From Flavobacteriales bacterium UBA7666 (GTDB taxonomy: Bacteria > Bacteroidota > Bacteroidia > Flavobacteriales_D > Crocinitomicaceae), in NCBI GenBank assembly GCA_002483265.1, contig DLHO01000022.1, positions 62,860 to 126,859 of the forward strand: a stretch of 64,000 bases of DNA, written 5' to 3'. The position numbers and the translations under genes were made by a program. Below the pieces are notes generated by a model. It had not been told where the DNA came from. It saw only the letters and a program-made list of their open reading frames with translations, and searched no databases. Below, piece after piece: positions 23,788 to 31,467 of this stretch. How positions within the stretch are numbered: the first letter of the stretch is position 1; each line of letters begins with the position of its first letter.

Positions 23788-25101
23788 CTGTTAGAAAATA
23801 AAACGAAAGAAATCGCAACAATAAATAGCCTCAACCTTGTTTCTAAAGGTGAAGTAGTTGAAGAATCTGGAATTGTTTTAGAAGGTTTAGCAGGAGGGGA
23901 ACAAATTAACGGCAGTAGATATGTTTTTTTGGTTTCTGGAAATTACATTGACGAAAGAGATACAAACGTTAGAGGCGTATTGCATATTCCCAAGAGAGAA
24001 GATTCTTCAAAAACACTAAGCATGTTCACTGGTGAAGAGATCTTCTTAGAAGATATACAAGATGCTGTAAATAGTACTATCGCTGGTATGTATCCAGAGA
24101 TTGAGGAGGTAAAAAAAGAGCATGATAAAGATTTGGAAAAACTAAAAGAAATGTTCTTATTAGATGAAGAAACGGCAAGGTCTATTAATATTTCCGTAAA
24201 TGATAGTGAGAGCAAGATTTTAACCAAATTCTATGAAGCTGAAGCAAAAAAAAGTGCTGAAGTAGATGCCAAAATAAAGGAGTCTTTTGATAAATTAAAC
24301 AATTTAGATACCACATCTGCCAACTACCAAATTGAACTAGCCGAAGAGGTCGAAGCTTTAGTAAAAGTGATACCACAACAAAATAAAAATACACTTACTC
24401 ATTATGTTGCGAGAAGAAAATTGGTATTAGAACTTTTTGATAAGATTTTAAAATCCGAATTAGCAGTTCAAACGAATGGCGGTAGAGAATTCAACGAAAA
24501 ACTAATTCACAATTTGCTTTTTCAGCAACGATCATCCGATCCTGAGAATAGTGATTTATGGATGATAAATGAAGATTTTATATACTTCAAAGGTTCATCA
24601 GAAGAGCTTTTGAGTAAAGTTAAAATCGGTGAGGAAAAGTTATTCAAGTCTAGTTTTGAAGAAGAAGAAAAGGTATATCTTTCTTCACTTGGTGAAAAAA
24701 GACTGACTAAAAGACCTGATGTCTTGTTATTCCCCGAAGAAGGAAAATGCATAATCATTGAATTTAAAGCACCGGATGTCAACGCCTCTGACCATTTGTT
24801 ACAAGTAGATTTTTATGCTAGCTTAATACGAAATCATACAGAGGACAAGTTTCAAATTACGAGTTTTTTCGGATACTTAATTGGTCAGAACATAGAACCT
24901 AGAGATGTTATCGGAAGAGTGGGAAGATATGAACATTCATATCATTTAGATTATCTATTCAGACCGTCTGAAACCGTTGTTGGTTTCGATGGAAGGTCAA
25001 ATGGCTCCATCTATACCGAAGTCATTAAATATACTACCTTATTAGAACGAGCGAGAAGACGAAACGAAATTTTCATCAATAAGTTGAACAAGTCTTCCTG
25101 A
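23788..25101 (+). pseudogene. 5'-truncated gene: C-terminal part of an ATP-binding protein with PD-(D/E)xK nuclease domain
   Basis: The frame is open from just after a TAA at 23785 and codes LLENKTKEIATINSLNLVSK..., which reads like protein interior with no ATG; the first annotatable start (TTG 23929) cuts through the same domain. The motifs SGNYIDERDTNVRG, LARRKLVLELF-like VARRKLVLELF, LWMINEDF and RPDVLLF...IIIEFKAP (Asp and Glu-x-Lys of a nuclease core) match the C-terminal two thirds of large Hsp90-like (GHKL) ATPase-nuclease proteins known from bacterial defence-type loci. The N-terminal ATPase is absent; upstream sequence is the oxidase gene. The remaining 390-437 residues may still be made. 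The break suggests that the metal cassette was inserted into, or deleted, this gene. Confidence 0.6.
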
Positions 25102-25121
25102 TAACTGAAATACTTTAATAA

Positions 25122-25358
25122 TTATTTCTCGTCTTTTTCTTTTGAAGGTGTAGGAGTTAAAAGCTCCTGAACATTTACACCCAGTGCAAGTGCAATTTCT
25201 CGTAAAAATGCCAAAGTAGGTTGACCAGCATTTTTACAATAGCGATTAATGACTTGTCTCTTTTTGCCAAGACGATCAGCCAATTCCGTTTGTGAAATCT
25301 CTAATTCAAATAAGACTTCTGCAATTCGGTTTATTTTTACCTTATCATTTTCACCCAT
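25122..25358 (-). CDS. XRE-family helix-turn-helix regulator
   Basis: 78 residues: one Cro/C1-type HTH (residues 10-65) with ISQTELADRLGKKRQVINRYCKN as the turn and recognition helix, then ALALGVNVQELLTPT. Single-domain repressors of this size usually control mobile-element genes. It is divergent from the small gene at 25533, and the spacer holds two inverted repeats that are natural operator candidates. Confidence 0.88.
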   Translation of the reverse strand: MGENDKVKINRIAEVLFELEISQTELADRLGKKRQVINRYCKNAGQPTLAFLREIALALGVNVQELLTPTPSKEKDEK

Positions 25359-25437
25359 GGTGCGATAAAGATAAAAAATTTCTGACTTACGTTAAAAGCC
25401 TAACCCCTTGTAAACATTGGGCATGTAAACTTAAAAA

Positions 25438-25511
25438 GATTACATGTAATCATTAAATGTTTCTTTGTAATCTAAATTAGTTTCATAAGAAACATTATTT
25501 GTTTACTTTTG
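25438..25511 (+). promoter_or_regulatory. Operator-promoter region between the XRE gene and the 25533 gene
   Basis: GATTACATGTAATC (25438-25451) is a perfect 14-bp palindrome. AATGTTTCTT (25456-25465) and AAGAAACATT (25487-25496) form a 10-bp perfect inverted repeat, with an inner GTTTC-ATAA-GAAAC. The right arm overlaps the region about 20 bp before TACTTTTG (25504-25511), a match to the TAnnTTTG -7 box of the plus-strand gene. Binding by the XRE protein would block this promoter. Confidence 0.55.
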
Positions 25512-25532
25512 GTGATGTAAAATATTTAAGCC

Positions 25533-25859
25533 ATGCAGAAAAAAACTCCCAAAAAGGTTATCATTCAATTGATAAAAGACGATTTAAGACACCAACATAC
25601 CGTTTTAGGTTTAAACCTGTTGGGGTTCGACCACGATAATGGCATGTTGGATATTTGTCGTGCTGTTTTCTCCCTAATGGAATTGAATTTGAATGATAGG
25701 CGGTTGGACCATTTAACGGATGAGTATTGCGACCGTGCCTATCACGTTACCGAAATTGCATTCAATGACAATGAATCATTTGAACGGCTGGCAACTGAGA
25801 TTTATAACTGGCTGGCTTTGGAGCGCAAGAAATACATGAAACTGTTGAGTAAGTCTTGA
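25533..25859 (+). CDS. Small unknown protein of the element backbone
   Basis: 108 residues, no signal peptide, mixed charge: MQKKTPKKVIIQLIKDDLRH, LGFDHDNGMLDICRAVFSLM, DEYCDRAYHVTEIAFNDNES, ATEIYNWLALERKKYMKLL. Predicted mostly helical. I do not recognise a family. It has a good promoter with inverted repeats just upstream and faces the divergent XRE gene; downstream is the hairpin array. A role in element maintenance is possible but unsupported. Confidence 0.7.
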   Translation: MQKKTPKKVIIQLIKDDLRHQHTVLGLNLLGFDHDNGMLDICRAVFSLMELNLNDRRLDHLTDEYCDRAYHVTEIAFNDNESFERLATEIYNWLALERKKYMKLLSKS

Positions 25860-25890
25860 GCGATGGGAAATACTGTTTGCTCATTTTTTT

Positions 25891-26293
25891 CTACTTGCAC
25901 CACTTGTGCCGGGGCATCTAACTTTTTTTATCTGCTTAAACCCAAGTTTTGGGTAATAAAAATCTAGTTGCCCCATCTAAGACGGTGCAACTAAGTTTTT
26001 TTGTCCGTCTAAATCGAGAAAACTGCCTAAAAAAAGCTACTTGCCCCACTTGGGGTGGTGCATCTAATTTTTTATTGCGTTTTAAAAAGTCTCATTTGAA
26101 TAAAATCATAACTGCCCACCAAAAGGTGGGCAACTAATTTTTTATTATCCCTTTGAACCAAAAAACCGTCTAAAAAATGCTAACTGCCCACTTAAAGGTG
26201 GGCAACTAACTTTTTATTATGGGTTGAATCGAAATTTCGACCGAATAAAATCGTAACTGCCCACTAAATGGTGGGCAACTAAATTTTTATTAG
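25891..26293. repeat. Array of six hairpin repeats at a 72-73-bp period
   Basis: Units begin at 25891, 25964, 26037, 26109, 26181 and 26254 (spacings 73, 73, 72, 72, 73). Each has a stem-loop followed by CTAA and a T-run. The last three are nearly identical (TGCCCAC, a 4-6-nt loop, GTGGGCA, ACTAANTTTTTATT); the first three are diverged (TTGCCCC ... GGTGCA). The 30-35 nt between hairpins differ in sequence but often end with AATAAAAT. Arms extend into flanking A/T tracts, so each unit is a bidirectional terminator-like palindrome. The array fills the space between two convergent genes; the last unit touches the stop codon of the 26290 gene. Confidence 0.85.
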
Positions 26294-26598
26294 TTCACTG
26301 GAATTAAAATCGCTGAGTCACGTGTCAAAACATCTTTTACTCCACGGTAATCAATTGTTACCGTATCGGCTAGTTTCAACATGGCAATCATTGTAGATTG
26401 AAACACTGGGTTAAGGACACAAAAAGACAGGTGAACTGCTTTTTCCATTTCTTCCCTCGAATCAAACTCGTCTTTCTGTTTCATTACATGCTCACAAGCT
26501 TCTTCAATCATGGCTCTGTGAATTGGGTGAATGGTTTGAACTGGCAGGTTTGCCAAAACTGTTTCTAACAGTGCATTTTTGTTGATTTCTGTATTCAT
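26290..26598 (-). CDS. Small unknown protein next to the hairpin array
   Basis: 102 residues, cytosolic, mostly helical: LETVLANLPVQTIHPIHRAM, EEACEHVMKQKDEFDSREEM, LSFCVLNPVFQSTMIAMLKL, VTIDYRGVKDVLTRDSAILI. There is no recognised domain. The gene converges with the 25533 gene across the hairpin array and ends inside the last repeat unit. The complete frame and sensible composition support a real gene. Confidence 0.6.
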   Translation of the reverse strand: MNTEINKNALLETVLANLPVQTIHPIHRAMIEEACEHVMKQKDEFDSREEMEKAVHLSFCVLNPVFQSTMIAMLKLADTVTIDYRGVKDVLTRDSAILIPVN

Positions 26599-26718
26599 AC
26601 TTTTTCTTTACAAGATAACAGGAAGAAAACACATTATTCGACTTGACTTTTATCTATTTTTCTGTATGTAATTGATTGTTCTATAGAAAAGTAAAGTTCA
26701 TCAAGTAGGATCTTTCAA

Positions 26719-27120
26719 TTGGTCAAGTCGGAATGAAAGATTCGTCGAAAACGTTTCGAGTAAAACCGACTTGAAATAGACTCGAAACTAACTCGCTTTA
26801 AAAACAATAACTGGTTCGTCGATTGAAAAGAAAAATTAATCTACTCGGAAAATTAAATTGGTCAAGTCGGAACAAAAGATTGGTCGAAAGCGTTCCGAGT
26901 AAAAACCGGGTCGAAATGGACTCAAAACCGACGATCTCTAAAAACTGAAATCCATTCGTCTATCGAAATGAAAAGTTAATCCATTCGGAAAGTAAGATTG
27001 GGCTAGTCGAAAAGAAAGATTTGTCGAAAATGGTTCGAGTCGGAATCGAGTTGAATTCGAGTTGGATAGTCGAAAAGAGATCGACTCTAAAATGCGAATG
27101 GAGTCCAGACAGGTGTCCGA
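26719..27120. repeat. Three degenerate 140-bp tandem repeats rich in TCGA/TCGAAA
   Basis: Copies start at 26719 (TTGGTCAAGTCGG), 26858 (TTGGTCAAGTCGG) and 26998 (TTGGGCTAGTCGA); spacings are 139 and 140 bp. Within each copy similar blocks recur in order: GTCGAAAACG/GTCGAAAGCG/GTCGAAAATG, then TTTCGAGT/TTCCGAGT/GTTCGAGT, then TTAATCTACTCGG/TTAATCCATTCGG. There is no convincing coding frame on either strand. The region 26599-27486 (888 bp) otherwise has only the iteron-like repeats at its right end. It could be an origin of replication or transfer, or a decayed satellite. Confidence 0.75.
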
Positions 27121-27255
27121 ACTCCATTCACTAATCAACCTAACCTAACCACCTAAATCGGGTCGAAGATATTAATTTTTTTCATTCTTCCATTTACTAG
27201 ACGTAATTCGTGATTTACTAGCACTTAACAGCCGTTTTGTACTGTTTTCGAGTTC

Positions 27256-27330
27256 ATTGTGTAAAGTACTCTGACAATGGTGTAAAGTACTCAACCCATG
27301 GTGTAAAGTTGGAATGTAATGGTGTAATGT
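27256..27330 (+). repeat. Iteron-like repeats (TGGTGTAAAGTAC), 20-21-bp spacing
   Basis: Four units: TGTGTAAAGTACTC (27259), TGGTGTAAAGTACTC (27278), TGGTGTAAAGTTGG (27299) and TGGTGTAATGTTAG (27320), about 20-21 bp apart, i.e. two helical turns. Looser copies follow at 27396 (TGGTGTAACATG) and 27406 (TGATGTAAGATG), just before the gene at 27487. Same-face phasing suggests cooperative binding of a protein, as in plasmid iterons or an autoregulated element promoter. Confidence 0.7.
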
Positions 27331-27486
27331 TAGAATTAACTTGGAATTTTCCTACTACACACTAATGGAAGACTTGGGGTAAGCTACTTCAAAGATGGTG
27401 TAACATGATGTAAGATGGGTTTTTACTGGGTTTTAGATTTTTTGCACCAAAATGTAAGATTTACAAATCGGTTTCGTTATTAGATT

Positions 27487-28359
27487 ATGAGAGCAAATCA
27501 ATCACCTGAAGAGCTGTTTCTAAAAGCTTATACCCGTTTTTACAACTCGTTAAAACGTTATTATCTAATGAGTGTAGAGAAAGCAGCCGATAAAACCTAT
27601 GCGACGGATTATTTCAGACGTGCGTTGTTCCTGGAAAACGAAAACATTCCACGCTATTCAGTATTTTATCATTCATTGGTTTCCACGTTCATGCATCACC
27701 AAAAACTGGGTGCAACCAACGCACTTGAAATCACTCTTTCCAGCCTTTTGCCCATTCGTGAAATGACTTCAAACATCATTGAACAAACCTTTATCGTCAA
27801 TGGATTTATCTCTGAACGTTTGTATCAGTTAAACTGGCTCTATCTTCAAGCAATTGAGGAGAAGAACACTTCCGTTTTGGAACTGATAGACACCGAGCGG
27901 CGATTATTGAAATACAGCGATCAAAAGATTGTTTTACTCTTAGCATTAGATCGGGCAACCCAAGAACTCGCCAACGAGTTTTCCGATAATCAGGAAGATG
28001 CTGTAGAAGTGATTTCAAGTGATTTTCTTACTATTAATCAGCAAGCGTATGAACCCAAATTCACCCGTTCCCAACAAGTCTTGATTGCTTATTACATTTC
28101 GCAGTTAATTGGAGTAAAACAGAAGAAGAATGTAAGCAAATGTGCTGATGCGCTTCATTCGTTTTTGGGGATTCCTTACACTCAAATCACGCATTCGGAA
28201 CTGTACAAAAAACTACTCCATCCATTGACCTTTTCAGGCAAAAAAACGACCCTTCAAAATTTACTAGTTATTCGATCCTTTTTCGAAAATTTAGGTTCTG
28301 TTTCTGCAACAGCTTTGATTGATTCCGATATTGATAATATTAAAAAGGGACTCGAATAA
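27487..28359 (+). CDS. Unknown 290-residue helical protein downstream of the iteron-like repeats
   Basis: No signal peptide; helical throughout: SPEELFLKAYTRFYNSLKRY, a middle region with NWLYLQAIEEKNTSVLELID, then FTRSQQVLIAYYISQLIGVK, KCADALHSFLGIPYTQI, and a tail TLQNLLVIRSFFENLGSV. The C-terminal layout faintly recalls RteC-type regulators of Bacteroides conjugative transposons, but I see no decisive motif, so no name is given. The gene lies 157 bp after the iteron-like repeats and 186 bp before the excisionase-like gene. A DNA-binding or replication/excision role is a hypothesis from position. Confidence 0.65.
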   Translation: MRANQSPEELFLKAYTRFYNSLKRYYLMSVEKAADKTYATDYFRRALFLENENIPRYSVFYHSLVSTFMHHQKLGATNALEITLSSLLPIREMTSNIIEQTFIVNGFISERLYQLNWLYLQAIEEKNTSVLELIDTERRLLKYSDQKIVLLLALDRATQELANEFSDNQEDAVEVISSDFLTINQQAYEPKFTRSQQVLIAYYISQLIGVKQKKNVSKCADALHSFLGIPYTQITHSELYKKLLHPLTFSGKKTTLQNLLVIRSFFENLGSVSATALIDSDIDNIKKGLE

Positions 28360-28545
28360 ACTTCAATTTTGATCCTTTATAGTCCTTTTGAAGCTTGAAA
28401 TGTTAAAACTTAGGAAAAGTTGAATTTTTGGAGTACCCCAAACTTTTTTTGTTTTCCGTTTCTTTCATATCCTTGTGCTAAACGGTTCAAATCAAGCGGA
28501 ACCGTTAATAGAAAAAGGAAATCAATCAGTTAAAACACCTTAATC

Positions 28546-28878
28546 ATGGAAACAGTGGTTAAACTCGCTATCGAAAGAATGAGCGAGGAAATTGAACGGT
28601 TAAAACAAATCGTAGGAGAACAGCAAAAGCGCATTTCTGAATTGGAAAGAAACAGGAATCGAAACATGGTTATTGAACCTGAAACACCTAAAATCGAAGA
28701 TGAATTGCTCAACAATGAGCAAGTGAAAAGCATCTTAAAAATTGGCAAAAACTCCTTAATCAAATTGGTGCGTGAGGGTGTTCTAGTTGCTATTCGGATC
28801 AATGAACGAAGTGTTCGTTTTTCCCGCAGTGCAATCATGGAATACATCCGACGAAAACAAGGAGCAAGCACGTTTTAA
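28546..28878 (+). CDS. Excisionase-like HTH_17 DNA-binding protein
   Basis: 110 residues: an N-terminal coiled coil (EEIERLKQIVGEQQKRISEL), then a MerR/excisionase-type winged helix from about residue 52: LLNNEQVKSILKIGKNSLIK, LVREGVLVAIRINERSVRF, SRSAIMEYIRR. Small proteins of this fold next to tyrosine recombinase genes act as recombination directionality factors in Bacteroidota elements. It is convergent with the integrase and shares a bidirectional terminator with it. Confidence 0.82.
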   Translation: METVVKLAIERMSEEIERLKQIVGEQQKRISELERNRNRNMVIEPETPKIEDELLNNEQVKSILKIGKNSLIKLVREGVLVAIRINERSVRFSRSAIMEYIRRKQGASTF

Positions 28879-28885
28879 CCCATGC

Positions 28886-28924
28886 AAAAAGTGACCTCAA
28901 TTCGGGGTCACTTTTCTTTTTTTG
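28886..28924. terminator. Bidirectional terminator between excisionase-like and integrase genes
   Basis: AAAAGTGACC (28887-28896) pairs with GGTCACTTTT (28906-28915), followed by a T-run on the plus strand and, via the leading A-run, on the minus strand. It lies between two convergent stop codons. Confidence 0.85.
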
Positions 28925-28935
28925 TTCGCTTGTAT

Positions 28936-30270
28936 TTACACCAAATTTATTGGGAAATCGTCCAGTTTATCTTCGGTATAAATTCGGAGTATTTTCACGA
29001 GAAGTGCAGCGTTATCTACCAATGAAATTTTGTTGTATTTGAAAATCTCACTACTCCCCAAACCTTTGAAATCTGATTCAATAGCTGAATTGGTGTGTCC
29101 TGTTATTTTGCTAAGTACTGTAATTGGAATATAACTCATAAGATTGGTTACAAATGACCTGCGCCCGATATGGGAACTAATCAATTGAAACAGCTTACTG
29201 GTGGTTAGTTCTTTCTTTCCGAAAGAGTTAGTAAAGGAGAGAGTAATTTCATCGTTTAATTCAACCTTTTCGGCTATTGTCCGAGCGAGCGAGTTGAACT
29301 TCTGCATTGCCATTGGTTCTGCGATTCCTCCATTAGCATCAAATGCTTCTTGTAATGGTTTTAAAATTGGTACAACTATTTCCGTATCGGTTTTGGTCGT
29401 CAAATAGCGTGCATAGTTAAACGTTACGTTATTCTTAGAATATGTGTATTCGGGTTTAATCTTGTGTACGTCAGAATATCTGCAACCTGTAAAAAGCAAT
29501 GTGAGTAAAATGAGTTTTGCGTTTGCCAGTTCCTTCGTTGGGGGTTGATAACCGATAATCTTTTCAATCTGCGAAAATTCTAGATAAATTTTTTCTTCTG
29601 TAACTGAACGTAATTTGTCCGTAGTTCTAAGCTCTTTCGTAGGATTAAACACATTCACTTTATACTTCCGAGCAATTCTGTTCAATACAGCTTTAAAAGC
29701 TTTGTAATAATGCGTAACCGAATTAATACGTGTGCATCGCTCCCGAATTGTATTCATGAAACCAATATATAGTTCTTCGTTTAGATCGCTACTATACAAT
29801 TGCTTTCCGATTTTGGTTTCAAATTCACCCAATCGATTCGCTAAAACTTGATAACAGTTTTTCGTCCCCGTTTTGATCCCATTTTCCTTTAGTATTTCAT
29901 TTTCAATGAAATCTACCAATCGAACACGGGTTACAATTGCTTGCTGTTCTCTTTTCTTGATTTTAAAATCCAGTTCTTGTTTCAAGCGATTTGGGGTTAC
30001 TGTTTCGTTTGCACTTAGATAATTGAAAATATCCGTTGCTTGCTTTTCGAGTTGTAGCAAAACAGCACGTTTAGTTTTATTCTTGGGTAGCTTTTCAAAC
30101 TCGTCCCAATCAGATTTATTTACTTTAATTCCTGTGTAATATTTTAGGGGTTTATACACATAACTTTGCTTCAATGCGTCGAACTCTTTATATCCGAAGT
30201 TCATAACTGCTAATACTGGAATTTGTCCTTCAACCCCCGTTTTAAGTGTGAAATTGATCTTTAATTTCAT
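28936..30270 (-). CDS. Tyrosine recombinase / integrase of the element
   Basis: 444 residues, the usual length for Bacteroidota element integrases. N-terminal arm-binding region (to about 115) with the typical YTGIKVNKSDWD, SAM-like core-binding domain (115-215), and a catalytic domain with Arg264 (FTGCRYSDV), beta-hairpin Lys293 (TTKTD), His367/Arg370 (SHIGRRSF), His392 (GHTNS) and Tyr412 (FKYNKI). All six catalytic positions are present, so it should be active. It cuts and rejoins DNA at attachment sites to insert or excise the element. It reads inward from the right end, its start 50 bp from the candidate att repeat. Confidence 0.93.
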   Translation of the reverse strand: MKLKINFTLKTGVEGQIPVLAVMNFGYKEFDALKQSYVYKPLKYYTGIKVNKSDWDEFEKLPKNKTKRAVLLQLEKQATDIFNYLSANETVTPNRLKQELDFKIKKREQQAIVTRVRLVDFIENEILKENGIKTGTKNCYQVLANRLGEFETKIGKQLYSSDLNEELYIGFMNTIRERCTRINSVTHYYKAFKAVLNRIARKYKVNVFNPTKELRTTDKLRSVTEEKIYLEFSQIEKIIGYQPPTKELANAKLILLTLLFTGCRYSDVHKIKPEYTYSKNNVTFNYARYLTTKTDTEIVVPILKPLQEAFDANGGIAEPMAMQKFNSLARTIAEKVELNDEITLSFTNSFGKKELTTSKLFQLISSHIGRRSFVTNLMSYIPITVLSKITGHTNSAIESDFKGLGSSEIFKYNKISLVDNAALLVKILRIYTEDKLDDFPINLV

Positions 30271-30320
30271 GGTGTTCCGTTTAATGGTTGATCAAACATA
30301 TAAGGAATAACCCGCAGTTT

Positions 30321-30336
30321 GGGTACTAAAAAGGGT
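30321..30336 (+). repeat. Candidate right attachment repeat (attR) of the integrative element
   Basis: GGGTACTAAAAAGGGT, direct repeat of 664-679. Right of it lie CCCATGGTTT and CCCCTATGTT (30365-30384) and an imperfect inverted repeat CCCTGTACCC (30404-30413) / GGGTTACAGGG (30426-30436), which contains the GTACCC core in inverse orientation. These look like recombinase-binding sites. The rest of the 353-bp gap between integrase and the next gene holds only a dispersed repeat (30501-30550). Confidence 0.42.
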
Positions 30337-30500
30337 GTGAATATTGAGCTTCTGACCCTCAATTCCCATGGTTTCCCCTATGTTCCTTTCCATACAACGA
30401 AACCCCTGTACCCTTTATTGTGATTGGGTTACAGGGATTCTAAAGGATTTTAAAGATTTTAGTGAATGTTCCTATGTGGTTATTTAATTGAACCACAAGA

Positions 30501-30550
30501 ATGTGCTTTGCACATGAAGACGAAGGCTCCTTCTATGAAGGAATCGCCTG
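30501..30550 (-). repeat. Dispersed intergenic two-hairpin repeat, copy 1
   Basis: The reverse complement of this stretch matches 37621-37669 over about 47 bases with roughly seven differences. It has two small palindromes, ATTCCTTC-GAAGGA and ATGTGC-AAA-GCACAT. Both copies are intergenic near minus-strand gene ends. Confidence 0.75.
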
Positions 30551-30623
30551 AGGTAGGACACATAGAAAACATAGAAATGGTTGATTGAATATTCTTTTCC
30601 ACCACTATAGCAGATGCTAAACT

Positions 30624-31439
30624 CTATTTATTGGGTTTGAATCGAATGGTTTTTTCAAGTGGAGCAATAGGAGGAGTTAACTGTTGCTTACTTTCGGTTT
30701 CCAGCGTAATCAATCTTCCCAAACCTTGGGCAATAATCCGGTTGATGCTGTCATTGTTTGTTTGAAGTACCTTGAAACTTCTCCAGGTTATGTAATGACT
30801 ATAGATTTTTCCAATTCCTTCCATATATCCTGAGTTTACATCGGCATCGGGTGCAAATTCATGATTTACATTGGTGAAAAGAGAGACTCCTATTCCTTTA
30901 CCATTTGCATCATCAACAGAACTGATTCCAATTAAGGAGTCCTTGTCATTTCGTTTAAGAATTTCAGATGCTGAAACCGTGTCAATTTGAGATCGTTCAT
31001 CATTCGGGAAATAGTAATAAGCAATGGATTCCTTCTTTACTTCGCACTTCTCTTCACATTTCACGTCGCATCTTTTGGGAGAAAACAGGAGTAAAACAAT
31101 TCCAACCAAAGCAGGCAAAGCCTGAACGAAGAAGATTTTCTTATCAGCTGTCAATGCCCCGTAAATTCCTGCAACGGAAACACAGATCAGAAAGAATAAA
31201 CTTACCTGAAAGCGCGTTTCGGGATTGCAGATGAAGAAAGTCCAAATTAATCCTGCTGCCAGAAATCCGTTATATAAACCCTGATTGGCTGCCAGAGATT
31301 TAGTTTTGGGAAATAACTCCTTTTCAAAATTCTTGAAAGTTTTTGGCCCTTTGGTTGTCCATGCAAACATTTCCAGCCACATCACATACAGGTGAAATAG
31401 AGCCACAATTCCGATTACAATTTTAATAGCGATTTCCAT
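30624..31439 (-). CDS. DUF1304 membrane protein with extra C-terminal domain (copy A)
   Basis: 271 residues. Residues 1-120 are a DUF1304 domain: four transmembrane helices with YVMWLEMFAWTTKGPKTF, AANQGLYNGFLAAGLIW, and LICVSVAGIYGALTADKK. Stand-alone DUF1304 proteins end here, but this one continues with a Cys/Lys-rich linker (CDVKCEEKCEVKKE) into a soluble domain of about 140 residues (YYYFPNDERSQIDTV ... RIIAQGLGRLITLE) that I do not recognise. The N-terminal 130 residues are about 92% identical to the next gene while the C-terminal parts are unrelated. It lies 28 nt downstream of that gene in a three-gene unit with a methyltransferase. Confidence 0.8.
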   Translation of the reverse strand: MEIAIKIVIGIVALFHLYVMWLEMFAWTTKGPKTFKNFEKELFPKTKSLAANQGLYNGFLAAGLIWTFFICNPETRFQVSLFFLICVSVAGIYGALTADKKIFFVQALPALVGIVLLLFSPKRCDVKCEEKCEVKKESIAYYYFPNDERSQIDTVSASEILKRNDKDSLIGISSVDDANGKGIGVSLFTNVNHEFAPDADVNSGYMEGIGKIYSHYITWRSFKVLQTNNDSINRIIAQGLGRLITLETESKQQLTPPIAPLEKTIRFKPNK

Positions 31440-31467
31440 AGTTTCTAAAGTTCAATAGTTCGTCTGA

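Larger units (their letters stand above)
664..30336. mobile_element. Probable integrative element carrying copper/zinc/mercury-type resistance cargo
   Basis: The interval is bounded by the GGGTACNAAAAAGGGT direct repeats and has a Bacteroidota-type tyrosine recombinase (28936-30270) reading inward from the right end, next to an excisionase-like HTH gene. It contains all the metal-resistance genes, a truncated ATPase-nuclease gene, an XRE regulator and several repeat arrays. Outside it lie housekeeping-type genes. I find no relaxase, VirD4/TraG coupling protein or Tra genes, so it looks like a non-conjugative or degenerate element. The boundaries are inferred from the repeat pair and gene content, not from an empty-site comparison. 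Confidence 0.55.

Noticed and set aside
25891..26293. CRISPR array
   Set aside because: The period is regular, but the repeats are degenerate palindromes with T-runs, half of them strongly diverged, and there is no cas gene in the window.
25891..26293. Integron attC array
   Set aside because: The units lack the GTTRRRY/RYYYAAC core pair, contain no cassette genes and no IntI-type integrase is present.
26938..27138. 66-residue minus-strand open frame in the 140-bp repeats
   Set aside because: It is made of the repeat itself (Ser/Phe/Arg-rich from TCGAAA words), with no homologue-like features or leader.
27487..28359. Naming this gene rteC
   Set aside because: Only the helical pattern is similar; no diagnostic motif is visible and the nearby rteA/rteB partners are absent.
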